Source: Megamerina dolium
Taxonomy: Eukaryota; Arthropoda; Insecta; Diptera; Megamerinidae
Assembly: GCA_963854835.1 (NCBI GenBank)
Contig: OY978527.1
Location: 40,560,040 to 40,624,039 of the forward strand
Direction: 5' to 3'
DNA: 64,000 nucleotides
Positions 36,014-49,524 of this stretch are shown piece after piece. Under the pieces are notes generated by a model, which saw only the letters and a list, made by a program, of their open reading frames with translations, did no database searches and was not told where the DNA came from. The position numbers and the translations under genes were made by a program. Every line of letters starts with the position of its first letter. Position 1 is the stretch's first letter.

Positions 36014-36562
36014 GGTGTAGTAAAAGTAAATCCATAATTTTTGCATGCAATTAAAGGTTTTATTTATTTAAATAGTTCCAAACTGTTTTTTGTGCAATGT
36101 TTAGATTCTGGACAATAGAAACAGTGCTTACATGACGGTCAGACTCGACGATTTTCATTATTTTATCGATATTTTCGACAATTGGCCTTCCAGAGCATGG
36201 TGCATCTTTGACATCAAAATTACCGGGATGGAATCGATGAAACCAAAATTGCACGTGATTGGCTGTTACAGTATTAGGACCATAAAGATTATTCACATTT
36301 CCAGCCGTCTGACTTACGTTTTCGCCTTTATCGAAGAAAAACTGTAAACTATGGCATATTTTCTCTTTACTGGTGTTAATCTTTGACGCATGCTCAAACA
36401 ATACTGAGTCAAGCAATCACAAAACTGCCTGAGAAGTTTATTTAGTACGAAATCCTCTCTTTCTAACGCCATCGAGAATAACCCGATCGCAATTATAAAA
36501 CGCGATATACGGATTACTAAAGCCATCTAATGGAAAAATAATGGAATTCTTTTTACTACACC
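36014..36562 (-). mobile_element. Mini-mariner (549 bp) retaining only the HTH region, copy 2
   Basis: It is the same family as the element at 27387-27896 on the other strand, with near-identical inverted repeats at 36014-36044 and 36532-36562. The encoded fragment is longer and unshifted: INTSKEKICHSLQFFFDKGE, VTANHVQFWFHRFHPGNFDV, the CSGRPIVENIDKIMK hinge and LNIAQKTVWNYLNK, then a stop at 36060-36062. The start ATG is replaced by ATT. The catalytic domain is absent and the inverted repeat follows almost at once. The TA target sites are not clean on either side. Confidence 0.87.
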
Positions 36563-36659
36563 TGATATTTTAATGTTATGAAGTGTATATTTTTCAGAGA
36601 TATCGAAAAAAAAAGTATTTAATGTGGACACGATGAAGCGAATGTAGTTTTATGCAAAA

Positions 36660-37330
36660 AGAGAATGTCTAATAAAAATCATATTATTTATTTGAAATAG
36701 TCTCCATCAACTGCAATACTCAACTCATCGACTGTTTAATGTCTCTTATGATAGCATATCGGCTTCCTTTCATTGCCAAATAAAATTTAGGGAATGGAAA
36801 ATAATTACAGGTAGCCAAATCATGTGAATACACGGTGAATGTTCAAGCAAAAAAACAAAAATCTGACTTTCAGTAAAAAAATCAGTGATCAGTAATCGAA
36901 TTCGACGAATGCGATTTAGCAAATGCTTCATAACATTAAGGTAATAGTTAGCATTGTCCATTGCAACAAAGTCTCTATGTATAATTCCTTTGGAATCGAA
37001 AAGAAAAAAATGAGCTTGAGAAAGAAATTATTTTTAGATTTTCTTCGTCTAGTGACCGCCATTCAACATCACATACCCAATTTTTCAGTTAAAATGCGAT
37101 GAATTGTTATTTTGGCTAATCATAGTGCCATTACTATGAATCTTACTGAAGATTTTTTTGAAAACTTTCACAAAATCAGGTACTTTTTCAATAATTACGT
37201 TAGCAATCACATCACATGGTTGAACTAGATTTTCATCATCATTCACATATTCTCTGCCCTCTTGATATCATTCTTTTAGCGGTGGTAGCCATGACATTCA
37301 TATAATTTCGTCTCTAATATAAATTTTGTG
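36660..37330 (-). pseudogene. Heavily decayed mariner/Tc1-like transposase
   Basis: On the minus strand a C-terminal catalytic segment is discernible: FFSIPKELYIETL (relatives read FFDSKGIVHKEFV), NANYYLNVMKHLLNRIRRIR, then a corrupted DNAPxH region, LLEHSPCIHMIWLPVIIFHS (relatives read HPPYSPDLAPCDFFLFP) and DIK-TVDELSIAVDGDYFK. Frame changes occur every few dozen residues, so this is an old copy. No terminal inverted repeats were identified. It lies directly next to the mini-mariner at 36014-36562 but does not look like that family's missing half. Confidence 0.6.
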
Positions 37331-38742
37331 GAAGGACCAACAGTACATGTCAGATAGTAAATGTAATACCTAGGATTTTTTTCCTTTGAATCACATGATC
37401 GTATTTTGAAAATTAATCAAAATTCTATTATATTAATGCACGCTCAAATAACTTTTTTTTAATCGTAATTCTATGTGAAAACATAAAAGATTTAATACAA
37501 ATTATTTCTATACTTTTTTTTTTCTCTCTCTTTCTTTTATTGTAGTCAGGCATCATTATTATATATTTTACGTCTATTATTATATGAAGGTGCAACATTG
37601 TCAACAATGAATTAGAGTAAATACTCGTATGTATATGTGAGTGCGAAAGTGATTGAGCGAGTGAGTGAATTAGTGAATGAGTGCACTTAAAACTTTAGCT
37701 ACGCAAGTAAATAACTTTTGCAAACATTCACTAGCAGACATCAGGCATGCATAACAATACTTATACGTATATAATCACACTATGAGTTCATATTGCTGTT
37801 GTACCTCTATCCACTTATTTTATACGCATAATAAAAGTGGCAATTTTAATGGAAGTTAAGTACATCTAAGCATATAAGAATGTAGTTGTTAATGTGATAC
37901 TTATAAAGCATGACTGCATTTCATTAAACTAGTAACTACATATATGCACATGTATTAATAGCATATGTGTACATATAAACTGTGTGTGTGTGTGTATGTG
38001 CGTTGGCAATTGCATTGTTCTTTGATGAAATTAATATCGTATTATTTTTATATACATATGTTTATATACATATGAATTTATATGCATGTTTATAGTAAAT
38101 TTCTAAGTAATATCGTATTATATTTATATACATATGTTTATATACATATGAATTTATATGCATGTTTATAGTAAATTTCTAAGTAATACTAAATATTATA
38201 ATTACTATATTTTTAATTGAATTGTTATTTGACACTGCCACAAATATGCACACATTAGGAATGACAAAAATGTGCTCCGAGAATGCATATAGTGAAGAGC
38301 ATTGTTAAAGAGTCATTCATATATGACCATTATGTGTGTATGAGTGGATACATGTTTGTATCAAATTCCATAATATTTTAAAAATAATTTATTATTTATC
38401 TGATTTCAAATATATGCTTTATTACATATAGATCACAATCGCTGTTTTTATATTATAATTTAATGAAAAATCATATTCATTTCAAACGAATAACTTTTAA
38501 AGCAACATGTATATGAATCTGATTTTAATTGATTTATAATCAATGCATCAAATTCATGTGAATTTATATTAATTGATAGGAAATAATAATTTTACTTTTA
38601 ATGTTAGCTATTAATTCAATTTAAACAATTTTTTATTTATAATGAATAATTGAAAAAAAAAAAATTTTTATTAAATTGGCTTATCAAAATTCACTAGAAT
38701 TTGTATTCAAAATGACTGATGTAATTGAAATTATAATTAATT
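37331..38742. other. AT-rich stretch without genes
   Basis: It contains a GT tract at 37981-37995 and the tandem duplication at 38032-38183, listed separately. No gene is recognised. Confidence 0.5.
38032..38183. repeat. Tandem duplication, 76-bp unit x 2
   Basis: Units 38032-38107 and 38108-38183 are almost identical. Each starts TAATATCGTATTAT and contains ACATATGTTTATATACATAT then GTTTATAGTAAATTTCTAAG. Only one position near the start differs clearly, so the duplication is recent. Confidence 0.95.
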
Positions 38743-38744
38743 TA

Positions 38745-39589
38745 TTGGTTGTGTGAATTAGTAAACGGCCTTTTTTTAGTGCTCAAAAATCATTTATTTT
38801 TAAGAATTCTGTAAAAACCATGTCATTCAAAGTATTGTCTATCAGAAACTATGACATTTTCACATCTTTCTGGCAATTTATGAATTCCATGCCAAAAGGA
38901 CTTCACTGGCTTGGCGGCCAAAAACGAATGAGCCAATTTTTGATTTCAGTGACTGAAATGAAGCGTATTTCATTAAGCTCGTTCTGCATGGGCCTGAATA
39001 AGGTGTAATCTGAAGGCGCGAGGCCTGGGCTATAAGGCGGGTTAGGGAAAACTTCCCATCCGATATTAACAAGATAATTTTTGACCGGAATAGTAATGCG
39101 TGGCTGTGCATTGTCATGGTGAAAAATTATCGACTCGTCTTTGGTCGCATATTCCGGCCGTTTCTCGATCATTGCTGTCTTAAACCGCATCAATTGTTGT
39201 CGGTAAGAGTTCGACCAGGTCTTGATGGAGTAATGTATCCAAATCCTCGTCTTTAAATTTTTTCGGCTGTCCGTTCTATGTCTTTGATATCAAAATCATC
39301 GCTTTGGAAGCGCACAAACCATTCCTTACACTGTGTATTGGATAGAGAATTGTCGCCATATAATTCCACAAACACACGATGACTTTCAGCAGCAATTTTC
39401 TTGGCAAAAAAATAACTTTACAAAACTTTCCGCAAATGCTGTTTTTTTTCGCCAGTTCTCAAAATATTTCATTCTGAAAAAGATATGATTCATACAACCA
39501 AATTGACTGATTTGAAATTTAAAATGACATTTCTGACAATGATGTACGCCATCTAACGTTAAAGGCCGGTTAATAATTCACAGACACAA
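38745..39589 (-). mobile_element. DD34D mariner (irritans-like), internally deleted, 845 bp
   Basis: Inverted repeats of 29 bp lie at 38745-38773 (TTGGTTGTGTGAATTAGTAA...) and 39561-39589 (reverse complement TTGTGTCTGTGAATTATTAA...), each flanked by TA. On the minus strand, decayed helix-turn-helix sequence is seen (SNTQCKEWFVRFQSDDFDIK in a patched reading). The first catalytic region is missing. The C-terminal half then reads ESIIFHHDNAQPRITIPVKN and YSPGLAPSDYTLF, with 34 residues between the Asp pair, ending at EIKNWLIRFWPPSQ and a stop near 38903. It is not functional. Confidence 0.87.
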
Positions 39590-40209
39590 TAACATTGTAT
39601 TTGGGATGAGATCCAGTGAATACGAACATTGGAGCTTTGTGACCTTCTGTTTTGTTAGTCTCTTGAATTTTTTACCGGAGCTGTTGTCCACGAAATCTTT
39701 TTCATTACTTCCATTGCTCATTGCTCTATTTATATTTGGTTTACTCGTTACTTTTGTAGTAATGAACGATTACCGAAGACAAAAATGTGTTGGAATAGTT
39801 GCAAATATTCACGAGGCTTCAAATTTTTATTCCCTCGATGCCTACTACTACGCTTTGGTCACATTTCATTTAATTTACTTTTCATCGACTATTGAGTATT
39901 GCAAAATGTGTGAGAAAACATTTTAATCTCAATTAAGTTTTCGATTGTTAAATATTTTGTAGACATACTTTAAACAATTTATTAAACAATGATTTCAATT
40001 GTGATGACATTTAAGAGGGTTTCACGTTGTTTTTTTTTTTTTTTTTTAATCAAAACAGCTTAAAGATGTTTACGCTAACAATTGTTCATGCATGCAACAC
40101 TTTTACCGTTGAGTTGTTGCTGTTTTTGTTGTTGTTACATAAAATCTAACAACTCAATGGCAAACAAATGTTCTTCAATTCAAATTCGATTGGATTTTAC
40201 ATGCCGTAG

Positions 40210-40246
40210 CAATTCAATTCAATTCAATTCAATCCAATTCAATTCA
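40210..40246. repeat. (AATTC)n pentanucleotide repeat
   Basis: This is about seven copies of AATTC with one variant unit (AATCC). Confidence 0.93.
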
Positions 40247-41026
40247 TAAAGCATTTGTAACGCCAATTTTTCGTGATCATTCAATCAGCAATGCATACTT
40301 GAAAAATTGACTATCTATCTATATGGATGTGTGTTTGTGTGTATGTGAAACATGTGCGCGTGTGTGAAACATGTTTCAATACATGTACATATATTGAATA
40401 TGGGTAGTTTGTGTAGCATGGAGACCTCCGTTGTGTGCAGCAGTGCTGCATAAATGTAAATATAATCAACTAAGTGAATGTTGTACTCCACTACGAACAA
40501 CTACACACAGACAAATAGCATTGTATTTATGCATATACTTGTACAATACCTAACTATGTATGTGTATAAATATGTAATTGCATACCACATACATTCATAC
40601 ACACATCCCTACATACATATATTAGCTAATTTTAATGCAACTTTCAAAATTGTATTTGTCAGATGTCATATTACTATGAACTATTTAGCCGTCGCCGCGT
40701 GTGTCAGCTACAGAAATGCATAGAAAATTATTCGTTTATCTAATTTCGTTCTCTCTTGCCCTCTCAATAGTCGCTCACATTAAGTTCCTATCAATTATTT
40801 TACTACCCATGCCCATGTTTGCCTGCCAGCATATTATATTCTGACAGTCGTTAGTTGACTGTGTGAGTGTGTGTGTATATATGCAGCAGCAAAATGAATG
40901 ACTGCAATCATGATAAAGTGTATGTGTGTGTGTGTGTGTGTGGCTAGAAAAACTGTCAGAAATGAATGAATGAATGAACGAAAGAACGAACGAGCGATCC
41001 CACCAAAACAAACAGTCAACCACCAG

Positions 41027-41049
41027 AAGCAGCAGCAGCAGCAGCAGCA
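41027..41049. repeat. (AGC)n trinucleotide tract
   Basis: An uninterrupted AGC/CAG tract of about seven units lies in a locally GC-richer stretch. Such tracts are common in fly exons and leaders, but no confident frame includes it. Confidence 0.93.
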
Positions 41050-43060
41050 ATGGTAACAGCGGTAAAACTCAGTCATACCAATCGGAAAGTTTAAACTTCG
41101 GCGAACATACTTGGCGAGCATTCAAAGGCATCACCAACACCAACACTACCACCTATTGTGCTTAAATTAACGATGAAGTTGAACAAATGCAAAAATTGTT
41201 TTTTTTTTCTGTTTGCAGTTTTGCCCTGTAACAGCTTAGGGTTAGCAAGCACATTGCGGATGGAACAAATGAAACAGAAAAAAAAAATATATGTATATAT
41301 TGAGAAAATTCAATTCAATTAGTAGTTTTAGGGAAAGCAAAAAAAAAAAATAGAACCAAAAGTTCAAAATCAGATTGACAGTTCCACAGAGCGACACAGT
41401 TAAGTACATGAGAGAGTTAAACCAGCGAATGAGATACGATGATGATGATGCTATTGCAAGCATTGATGATAAAGTTGACAATGATGTATTTATTGACTAC
41501 ATTGAGCAAATATAAAATCGATATATAAATGAATGAAATTTAAAGTTAAATTAAATTTGCATTATTGATATAACATAAAGGCGACAACCAAATTTATAAC
41601 ATTTCTCATGGTGTGATAATTGAGAAAATAATTTAAAATAATTAAGATAGGTAAAACTGGGTAGACTTTCACAGGTTTTTCAGCTAAACTAATATAAATT
41701 TCAACAAAATTATTCAATTTTTCTTCTGTTTTTTGTTTTAATTCATTTTGCATAGAAGCCCAATTAAGTTAGGGAGTTCATATATTCAGGAAAAAGGATA
41801 ATGAACAACAATTAATGATATGATCGATGATATATTTATTCTCTATCGGGTATATAACGAATGGGACAGCTTTATAATATATCAAATTTATAGGTCGATC
41901 CTTTTAAAAGATGGAAATAGTCAGCCTGTAACAATAAACCGTCGAGCAGATAGAATTAATGAGGGTCAACCAGACTATTTATTTCTCTGAAGACGACATC
42001 TGGTTGCTGTGTAGTCAATTTGTCAATTTTCAGGTGTTTTTAGGTTAATTTTTATAGAGTCTCTCACACAAGTGATTGGTATTGGAGGCAAGTGTGTTCA
42101 GGAAAAATTTATGATGGGGAGAACAAAAGTGAATGGTGATCGATAATACTTTTTATGTCTCTACGAGCGACTCCTAAGGCAGATATAAACTTGTTTGTCA
42201 ATTTTCCCTCCATTTGTTTGAATTTTAAGCTAAAGTCGCCACTATTTCAGTATATTGATTTACTTGAATGTAGCAATGACTCTTTCACAACTTATAGATC
42301 ATAGAGCATTACTACCTTTATTGACTGTCTTCATTCATATTTTCATCAGAATTCGAACATTTTATGAAGCTATAGATTACTTGAAACCTTGTACGTGGTC
42401 TGAGTTGACGAAAGAGGTCTCAATTAGCTGTTTGCGACTTTCAGACTTATTTCAGTCATATAACTATTTATATCGCATATTTTCATAATATCAAATATGC
42501 AAAAAAAAATCACTATATTGAATTTGAAGAGTTTCAAAAGAATTATTATACCTCCAAAATATTCTTGTCGAAAATACATTAGTACAGAAATAAAATAGTA
42601 ATATGAAAGAAAAATCAAGAAAACAATTTAAATAATCATGCTGAAATTAAAATGTAAATTATTTTCACCGAAAAAAGCTTTCAAAAAATTTGTATAATCA
42701 TATTACAGAAAAATATATTTACAATTGTACATCCATACTATAATACTATATGCATATAAAAGTTACTGCTATCAAGAATGATACTTAATGCTCCTAAATT
42801 TATGCTATAAATATTGCATGCAAATGAAAAAAAAATACAAAAATAAATCTTATTTTATTCTTATCCACTGATTATTAGCATTTTCACTCAACAAATACTT
42901 GAATGAAACTTTAAATTGTTTTAACAAACAATACAACAACAACAACAACAATTCTTATAATAAAAATAATAACATTCAAAATAATTGTAGTGCACCCATC
43001 ACTTGAATATGTACTTGAATACATGGAAACGTTAACAATTATGTGCTGACAATAATATAA

Positions 43061-43175
<115 letters not shown>

Positions 43176-43807
43176 TTGTAATTTGTATTTCTTTTATTTA
43201 TATTTTTTTAGTTTTGGTCATTTTATTTCTGTTTTTATTATTGTACTTATTTTTATGAATTTCATTTCATTTCGTATCAACAATAATAGAGAGACAAATG
43301 AATGAAAAGAAACCACTTTTACCCATTTTATATTGTATCAAATATAGAAAGAGTACAAAAAAAAAATATATGTACATCTAAGTGAGGGAGACAGACAGAC
43401 AGAGTTAGAGTGAAAGCACCTAAATGTACATAATAATAATAATAATAATAACAAAAAATGTTTGTATCATTTGACTTTGTATGAAAATTTACCCTCTTTT
43501 TTTATTGTTGTTGTTGTTGTTTTTTTTTTTTTTTTTTTTTTTTTGTAATACACATAGTATGAGTTTAATTTTGAATTAAAATGATCCAACAAGATGAGTT
43601 GAGGAGAACAAAAAAAAAAGTGGCCAAAGGTTGCTATATACACAAGTACCGACTACTATTGTACAAAGTATATTATGAAATTTGTGTAACGGTATGTCCA
43701 TATGTTTGTATGAGCGCTTGTGTATATAAAAGAACAACACACAAATTTGCATTTATCATATGGTAGCTACTACACAATAGCAACATCAATGTCAACAACA
43801 AAATCAC

Positions 43808-43841
43808 CATCATTATCATCATCATCATCATCATCATCATG
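43808..43841. repeat. (ATC)n trinucleotide tract
   Basis: An ATC tract of about 34 nt is interrupted once (CATCATTATCATC). Confidence 0.93.
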
Positions 43842-44069
43842 ATTGTTGTGCCCTTCTGTATGTGACCTTAAAAATTGTAAAAACAAATCAAATAATACAC
43901 ATACATACAGAAATATACCAAATGATAAGACAGATACACACACACACAGACACTAATGGCAAGTGATGATGTATCAAATCAACATTAAATCAAATTAAAA
44001 AACATGAAAATGCAAAATAAGGTACTATAATACGTATCAGCGTAAAATGAAAATATGCAAAACAGTTTC

Positions 44070-44099
44070 ACATACATACATACATACATACATACATAC
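44070..44099. repeat. (CATA)n tetranucleotide tract
   Basis: About seven uninterrupted CATA units are present, the commonest simple-repeat motif scattered through the window. Confidence 0.95.
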
Positions 44100-45894
44100 G
44101 TATATAGTGTCCACATTCCCCAAAGAATATGAACGCCATTTTGATTTGTATTCTTATTGTACTTGTATTTGTTTGTTGTTTAGTATTATGTATACGGATC
44201 TGTACCAAAATCTAAAAAAAAAAAGTATGAGTGAGCGTATGAAGCGTTGTTTTATTGTCCATTACCATAAAAGTCCAACATACAAATGATATAATATATG
44301 TCTGCTATCAAATGCCCAACAATGAAGTTCAACATCACTTTATTATCAGTCTGACAAAATATGCAAAGAAAATGTTTGCATATTTTTCGGCGCGTATCAT
44401 TGCCATCACATTGTGTTGTAATAAAATTGAAACGGCATGGCATGAAATCATAATATAGCCCATTCTGAAAATGAATAAAATATTATTTGCATATTTTTCT
44501 TTTAGATAAATTTACTTGTGAACATGTATAGGATATATGGCGGTATACTTATTTTTATAGTATATGGAACTAGTCAAGCCATTGTAGTTCCATTTATTCT
44601 TTTGAGGGTTATATCTGATTATCGATGAATATTTTATATGTTACACTGCCTTTATTTTAGTTTATTTTGAATTCACATTCTTTTAGCATTACTTAAAAAT
44701 AATTGTAAAGCCACATCTTTTTTAAATAAATATTTCCAAGATCAAGCTCTCCTATCCATTACAATTCACTCTATAACTACTCATTTTTATTCCATATATT
44801 TATATTTTACATAAAAGATTTGTCAATTTTTCATCAATTATTTGTTGGCAATACGACACAAGATTATAGAACTATAAAACTCGCTAAAGATACCTCCCTC
44901 CTTCCTAGCAATTTACTTATGATTTGATTGATATTTCTTCTACGAAATATCACCTTGACTATTTATTTTTTTTTTCACACAAATGTGATTTGAAGTGGAA
45001 ATGAATATAATTTTATGCGTCTACTATTATTATTGTTGTTATTGCTTAATATTTGCATATATGAGGATGTAAATTTTTGCTCTGCCTCAACATATGTATT
45101 TATGTATTTATTCTTAGGAAAAAAAATATATTATTTTCTGATACTCATAGAAATATGTTAAGCGACGACAAGTAGACATCATCATAAACATATACTTCCT
45201 TCTATATCAGCCTTACTATGTGTATGTGTGTCTGATACAGTTTATACAATGCCAATATGTTCTCATACTCGCACGTATGAACTTATCTACAAATGGATTT
45301 AAAAAATATTTCGCAAAATCTATTTAAAGATTTCATAACATTTGCATATCTATTGGTATTTATTAAATTTATATATCCCTGGCTGAGGTACCAATATACT
45401 TAAAATCTCTATGATATCACTAATCATTGCGAAATTGAACTGTTTACAGTAGATCCTGGGAAAACTGATTCAGAATTTGAAAATCTTTTTTTTTTTTTTT
45501 TTTTGGCAAAGCATTGGTCAGAATCATAGAAGATCATATAATCCATCCATCTCGTTATTGTCTGTGATGCATCTATAACAGGTGTGCAACCCATCTATAT
45601 GAAATATTGGCTGATTAAGCAATCCCATCTATCAACGAAGATAAACGTTACATTCTTAATCGATCAATTAAGCTAAAATAGCATGAAGACGTACAATCCA
45701 TCCTCTAATAACTTAAATTTTTTATTTTTATCAAAATTTTGATGTGCTATAGCAATCCGGCAGCACCAGAAACATCAGAATCTGCTCATGTGGACAAATC
45801 TTTGTCATATTAGGAATTTTATTATCTTATCTTTTATTATATTATCTTTTAGGAATCTGTCTGAATTACTCATGTGTACCATTGTTATACTATA

Positions 45895-46601
45895 GGGTGA
45901 TTTTTTAGCAACTTTCTTTTTGACAACACTCTTTTTGGCAGCTCAGTTGTTTTTGTGTAACATTTTACTGTCAAACTTGTTCAGTTTGGTCTATAATTTA
46001 ATCATGAATCGACTTGCAAACGAACAACACTTGCAGATTATTGAATTTTATAATCAAAATTCATGCTTTATTCATTCATTCATTCATTCATTTTATCGTC
46101 AGTTTGGACGACCTTCTGAGGCGGCTATTCGGAATCTTGTGACTAAATTTCGCACCAAATTTACATTATTTGATAAATTAAACAACCAACACACATACAT
46201 AGAGTGCGGACAGAGGAAAATATCGCAGCTGTATCCGTCAGTTTTATCGATGATCGTGAATTATCGATTTATTCGGGAGATACCGATCGATATGTTGGAG
46301 AGAGTATGCCAAAATTGAACGCAGCGTATGAACCATTTGAGGCGCAGCCACAGTCAACATTTACATGGAATCATCTTTAAACAATGAATTATATATATAA
46401 CGTTCTCTCTCTCTCTCTCTCTCTCAACTTCACATTCCAGGGTGAGCTTCACCAACAACTCTTCTCCGGTTTGTTCTCTCCCTCGTTTCCTCTCTCCTCT
46501 ATAGATCGTTCTATCGACTCAAATAGATATTTCATACATTTCTTTAAATTTTATGTGCTTTTGTTTTAATCAAATACGAAGGCTCTTAAAAAATCACCTT
46601 G
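45895..46601 (+). mobile_element. DD41D-type mariner-like element, internally deleted, about 707 bp
   Basis: The ends share AGGGTGATTTTTTA and, on the other strand, AAGGTGATTTTTTA; outer limits are good to a few bases. An ATG at 46003 starts MNRLANEQHLQIIEFYNQNS, a DUF4817-type helix-turn-helix, continuing SEAAIRNLVTKFRTKFTLFD. The sequence then passes through a degraded hinge and jumps to the C-terminal tail (IPIDMLERVCQN, a stop, TQRMNHLRRSHSQHLHGIIF). The whole catalytic core is deleted. An ATTC tetranucleotide expansion inside the helix-turn-helix (about 46070-46092) encodes an HSFIHSF insertion not expected in the family. Confidence 0.8.
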
Positions 46602-48646
46602 TATTTTATCAATCTAAAATATATTCATAATATGATATAATAATATCTAAGCTGCTTAATTTTAGAATCAAGTTTGAATATGAATTCATTAAAGTGTCCA
46701 TAGTCTGCTGGCGCATTTTACTGATTTCTATTAAATAATGATATAATATTCCTTTGAGAATTTCTATATTATGCAGCATTAATAGAAATTATTTCGATAT
46801 CTACATGATGTATGAGTAATATATATGGTTAATTTTCAATAATATTAAATACATAACCGGCATATATGCTTTTTTTTCGATTCACAAACACAAAGCATTG
46901 ATTAAAATGATTGAACTTAGCTAATATTGGCATAATGTAAACACTATACACATCGTTTAGTATATTTAATATAAATACATACTAAATCATGAAATCCGTA
47001 TAACAAATATTATTCTACTCAATGTAAGGTACACATTGTGTACACTATATGCATATACTTCGTATGTATAACAAATATGTATGGTTGTTTTCAATCGAAT
47101 GTCTCAATATGTAAATTGCACGTAGTAGGTGTTATTTGTTTCTTCCTTCGTCTGTTTATTGATTATTAGCATTGAACTTGCATAAATTTGTGATGAGTAG
47201 CATTACTAGATGTGATGATGAATCTGTACATGGATAATACTTATGTTTCTACATATATTTTTTTTTTATCTATAAAATATCATGAGTATAAGTATTTTGT
47301 AATTTGTTTGCTGGCAATTGAAAATGTTTATTACTTTTACCTATGTTCATGCAAATAAATGGCACAATGTGGAAGTTAAATTCTTATATAAATCGAGGTT
47401 GCGCATACATATGTATATGTATGCATGCATAATATCCATGAATGCTATATTCATACCTTCGTTTACTTATGCTGGAGAAAAAAATTAATAAAAGTGTAAA
47501 ATTGCTTTTCAACAATCACATTATTGTATTATTATTTCCTTGCTTTTTGTTGAGCATTCATATTGATATGTATTTTATTTGCATTTTTATTCGTTTTGTT
47601 TTTCTTTTGGGTTTTCTTTTTTTTTTTTTTTTGTTATGTTGTGTATTTCCTCTATTTCCTTTTTTTTTTTTTGCTGTATTCATTCTTTTGTATTTATATA
47701 TTATGTTACAAAATGCTTTTATATTATTGTTATTTTATATTGTACGGTTTATTTGACAGTTTTCTAAGACATCATGCGGATATAACAATAACATTAACCA
47801 TGTATATAATATATATATGAAGAATATGATGGCACAAATAATATAATAAAAAAAAAAAATTATAATAAATGTTGAGGCAAATACTCATAATAATAAATAA
47901 TCAAAATAAGAATTTTTGGGAGCGAATACCTAAAGGGTTGTTTATGAAGCATTTAATGGGTGTTTAAAATGAAATAAAATAAGTTCTTTATGAGCTACCG
48001 TTCTAGTCTTTAAAGTATATATTATATTACATTTCAGACATGTTTTATAGCATCGCTGAATTTAGCATAACTTTTGGTTAAATAAATTTTAATTCTCATG
48101 ATAGGTGATAAGTACTTGATATTGAAAATCTAAACAATTTGAATTTATATATATTTTTATGGGTTGTTAACATCTAGTCATTATTATCAATTAAATATGA
48201 ACTTAAAAACTCAAATTAAGCTTTACATCTATTTATGTTGTCATAACAGACTGAAATAGGGTCTTATTTTATATGATAAAATTCTATTAATGTCGTCCCA
48301 TTATTTCATGTATTAGAAATTAAAGCAGTTCGTCAGAGTTTTGTGGTACTACATAGATATGCTATAATTGCTGGAATTAATTCTTATTTTTATTTTTATC
48401 ACTTATACTCTGTTGACACAAGATTAATACAATTTCTTTCACGACATATGCACACTGGTGCCGCATGCATCACAATTCAGGACTTATTATGTTTTCCAGG
48501 AAATTGTGGGTATCTGAGGTTAATCTTTCGACTTTATTACATTGTTATTTATTGATAAAGTTTGCTACCTAGGATTGATTTTAGATATGAAGCTGCTTTT
48601 GGAGTATAATGTAGAAGATAGAGTAGCAGGAAAGCAGCTACAGCCC

Positions 48647-48679
<33 letters not shown>

Positions 48680-48790
48680 CATTATACAAGCTATTCAATG
48701 CACTGCGACTTAAAAGATCTTTTGTGCGTCTATTGCCCAACTAAAACAATTCTAGACTATTTATACATTTTATAATTGCTGTAGGCTTGA
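46602..48790. other. AT-rich stretch without genes
   Basis: T-runs (47619-47632, 47660-47673) and the ATT tract listed separately are present. Frames are short and Phe/Tyr/Leu-rich. No domain or supported exon is seen. Confidence 0.5.
48647..48679. repeat. (ATT)n trinucleotide tract
   Basis: About eleven uninterrupted ATT units of 33 nt. Confidence 0.95.
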
Positions 48791-48796
48791 TTTTAC

Positions 48797-49480
48797 CTAT
48801 GTGGTTTGAGTCAAGATTCCGTTACTTAGGTAACTACGTCTTGCCACCGCTGGGTAATTGCATAGAATATGTTCCGATGTTTCCTGCTCCTCATGACAGG
48901 GTCGACTGGTATCGTTTTCTACCACACCTATTTTCTTCATATGATAGTTGAGTCTACAGTGCCCAGTGAGCAACCCTGTGTAGAGTTTTATGTCATTTCT
49001 ACTGAGGTTAAGGACAGCATCTACCTTAACGTTTGGCTCTCCAGTACTCGAGTAGATCCCGTTTCTCCCTCTCACATATCAAGTTGTTTATTCAACCCTT
49101 TGTAATCCTCTTTGTAAAGGAATGCTTGCGCCTTCCTTTGTAAGGGAGTGGGCCATTTCGTCTCCCTCGTGTCCCTTACGTCCCGGCATCCACATGAGGG
49201 TGACAGGATTCTTTGCTGCCAGGGAGGCCATTGAGAAGTTTAAAACATTCCCAAACCAGCATCGATTGAATTGAAAATTTTGCCAGAGACATTAGAGCCG
49301 TCTGGCTGTCCGATAGAATGCATATTTTGGTACCACGGGTGCCCCTATGTATGCATTCTCTCGCACATACCTTTATCGCATGGACCTCCGCCTGAAAGAT
49401 GGAAGCTGTTTTCTCCATTGCGATTGCTTTTCGAAATCTGGTCCAACAATTTCCTTCTTTTGGTGAGGAATACAGCCCTA
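48797..49480 (-). pseudogene. RNase H and C-terminal zinc knuckle of a LINE ORF2
   Basis: On the minus strand, from 49480, the reading is GxYSSPKEGNC..., then SIFQAEVHAIKVCARECIHR (catalytic Glu), ICILSDSQTALMSLAKF (catalytic Asp) and a frameshifted GRKGHEGDEMA region. After a shift near 49100 it continues RGRNGIYSSTGEP, NDIKLYTGLLTGHCRLNYHM and SEHILCNYPAVARR, the His/Cys knuckle typical of LOA/I-type ORF2. The first RNase H strand (FTDxS) is missing on this strand but is found in the opposite orientation just to the right. Confidence 0.8.
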
Positions 49481-49524
49481 TAATCGTGTAAAAAGACAGT
49501 GCAAGTGAAATGTAGCTTCAAATC

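Noticed and set aside
39606..39926. 106-residue frame with a hydrophobic segment
   Set aside because: Phe/Leu-rich frames with apparent membrane segments are common by chance in T-rich DNA. No homology or splice signal was seen.
43806..44099. CRISPR-like or satellite array
   Set aside because: The repeats are simple ATC and CATA microsatellites without spacers, in a eukaryotic genome.
47442..47820. Phe/Leu-rich frames that look like membrane proteins
   Set aside because: They are translations of poly-T and T-rich DNA in several overlapping frames, with no start context or domain.
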